From NCBI RefSeq assembly GCF_907165205.1, contig NC_058192.1, positions 17,918,001-17,982,000 of the forward strand: DNA of 64,000 nt. The letters run 5' to 3'. A program made the position numbers and the translations under genes. Below the pieces are notes generated by a model. That model was given only the letters and a program-made list of their open reading frames with translations, was not told the DNA's origin and searched no databases. This stretch comes from Coccinella septempunctata. Taxonomy: Eukaryota > Arthropoda > Insecta > Coleoptera > Coccinellidae. This document shows positions 62,791-64,000 of the stretch, in pieces. Position 1 is the first letter of the stretch. Each line of letters starts with the position of its first letter.

Positions 62791-64000
62791 GTTTCGTGAA
62801 TGTGGGGCCATTCAATTTCGGAAAAGACCGGCGAAAGGGGTTCCATTTGCGGGATTAAAAAGTTCCAACTATATTTCATGAGTTACAAGATGTGGAAATG
62901 GGTGTTTCATCCGGGTTTTGGCAGGGGATGAATGTTCAATCCCTCTTGGTTTAGTCCGTATAGTGCAACTAGCAAGGTTTGATCGAATATTTGGGAGTAA
63001 GGTTTACTATCTTTGAATTTGATAGGTTTAGATGTATCAATATTTTGTACACCTATACTGAAGGTTTGTGAATAAGTGAGAGACACAGAGCGTGATTCTG
63101 CATGAAAAATGAAATGACAGTTTGCTGTACGCTATATAGCATACTTAGACCTTGCTAAAAAAGAACGCAGCAAACCCATAATTCTTTTAAGAAGAATTAT
63201 TAAGCAAACCACCACCACCACCAACAGTAAAAAACCCTTTCTCCCCGTGAGTGTATTGGATTAAGAAATGGAACTCCTACAAAATGAGTTTAAATATTTC
63301 ATATTGAAGGGCATCTCACACTTCAACAATTGATCCTTTCCTCGAAGAAAAAGACAATCCAGGAAGTCTATCCATCAAGTTACCTGAAAATTTTATCTGA
63401 AATAGAAAAAAAAAGCAGAGTAATGTGAGATAATAAAATTATAAGTTCTATATGTCTAAAATTCACAACCCAATTCGAAAAAGATTCGGAAACTTCATGT
63501 AGCCCTAAAACCATCCTGAAATTCATAAATGGGACAATGATTAACCTGATGATTTATGATTTCTACTGGTTCTCCCATTCACAACTAGGGCTCTCAACTG
63601 AATTCCATCGGAAAATCATTCTATTCTATTCTATTGCAGCCTATTCTCACATACGATTCAGAATACATATTTCCCTAGATCAAAACTCTATTCAAGGGCT
63701 CACTTACTGATTCTTAGTTGAAAATAGTGCACGTATTCCATTCAGGGTCTACGCGACTAGTTTTGGAATAGTATTTTGTGGATTTTATAGGACAGAATTG
63801 GAAATGAGTCGGGAATGGAGTGAAATTTATTCCAAGAATTTATAACTGCAGTCTGTCTAAAAATATGGTACAAATATACGGTACAATGTTTGAATAAAGA
63901 ACTGGTACCATTGAAGAGGTGAAGATCTAAAAGTTCCAGTAACATAATTGTCAAATGAAAAGCCATTCGATTATCCATGCAGCGGTGTGCCTAGAGGAAA

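Overview
This is AT-rich eukaryotic DNA with short GT-AG introns, three well-supported multi-exon protein genes plus one partial gene of the same kind, and many decayed DNA transposons. The transposon types (mariner, Tc1, TA-flanked hairpin elements) and a Wnt11 gene, which flies lack but beetles retain, suggest an insect, most likely a beetle. The order is an inference; no diagnostic marker was seen.

Layout. Positions 1-4.0 kb hold diverged repeats and a dead mariner-type element with long inverted ends. Positions 4.2-14.3 kb (+) carry the last eight coding exons of an SLC18B1-like major facilitator transporter; its first exons are not visible. Positions 14.6-15.7 kb hold about six copies of a 160-178 bp tandem repeat. 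Positions 16.4-22.0 kb (-) carry a complete SLC18B1-like paralog, tail to tail with the first, with six consecutive exons of identical length. A dead mariner sits in its first intron. Positions 22-32 kb have no recognisable gene, only hairpin elements and transposase scraps.

Positions 32.4-39.5 kb (+) encode a full 19-exon UDP-glucose:glycoprotein glucosyltransferase (ER glycoprotein quality control). An ER-stress-element-like motif lies about 300 bp upstream. Positions 40.1-62.6 kb (-) encode a complete Wnt11 in four coding exons (383 residues). Its signal-peptide exon is separated from the rest by a 12.3 kb intron. The Wnt11 introns hold a dead Tc1 element with a nested hairpin element, a nested hAT-like element, a tRNA-derived SINE, two palindromic elements, and a foldback-like element whose two arms are each six 30-bp palindromes.

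UGGT and Wnt11 are convergent, with stop codons about 600 bp apart. The genes have no obvious shared pathway beyond the general fact that Wnts are ER-folded N-glycoproteins. I found no clear new molecular system. The most unusual structure is the foldback-like element at 59.6-60.6 kb, followed by the inverted transporter pair with its tandem-repeat spacer.
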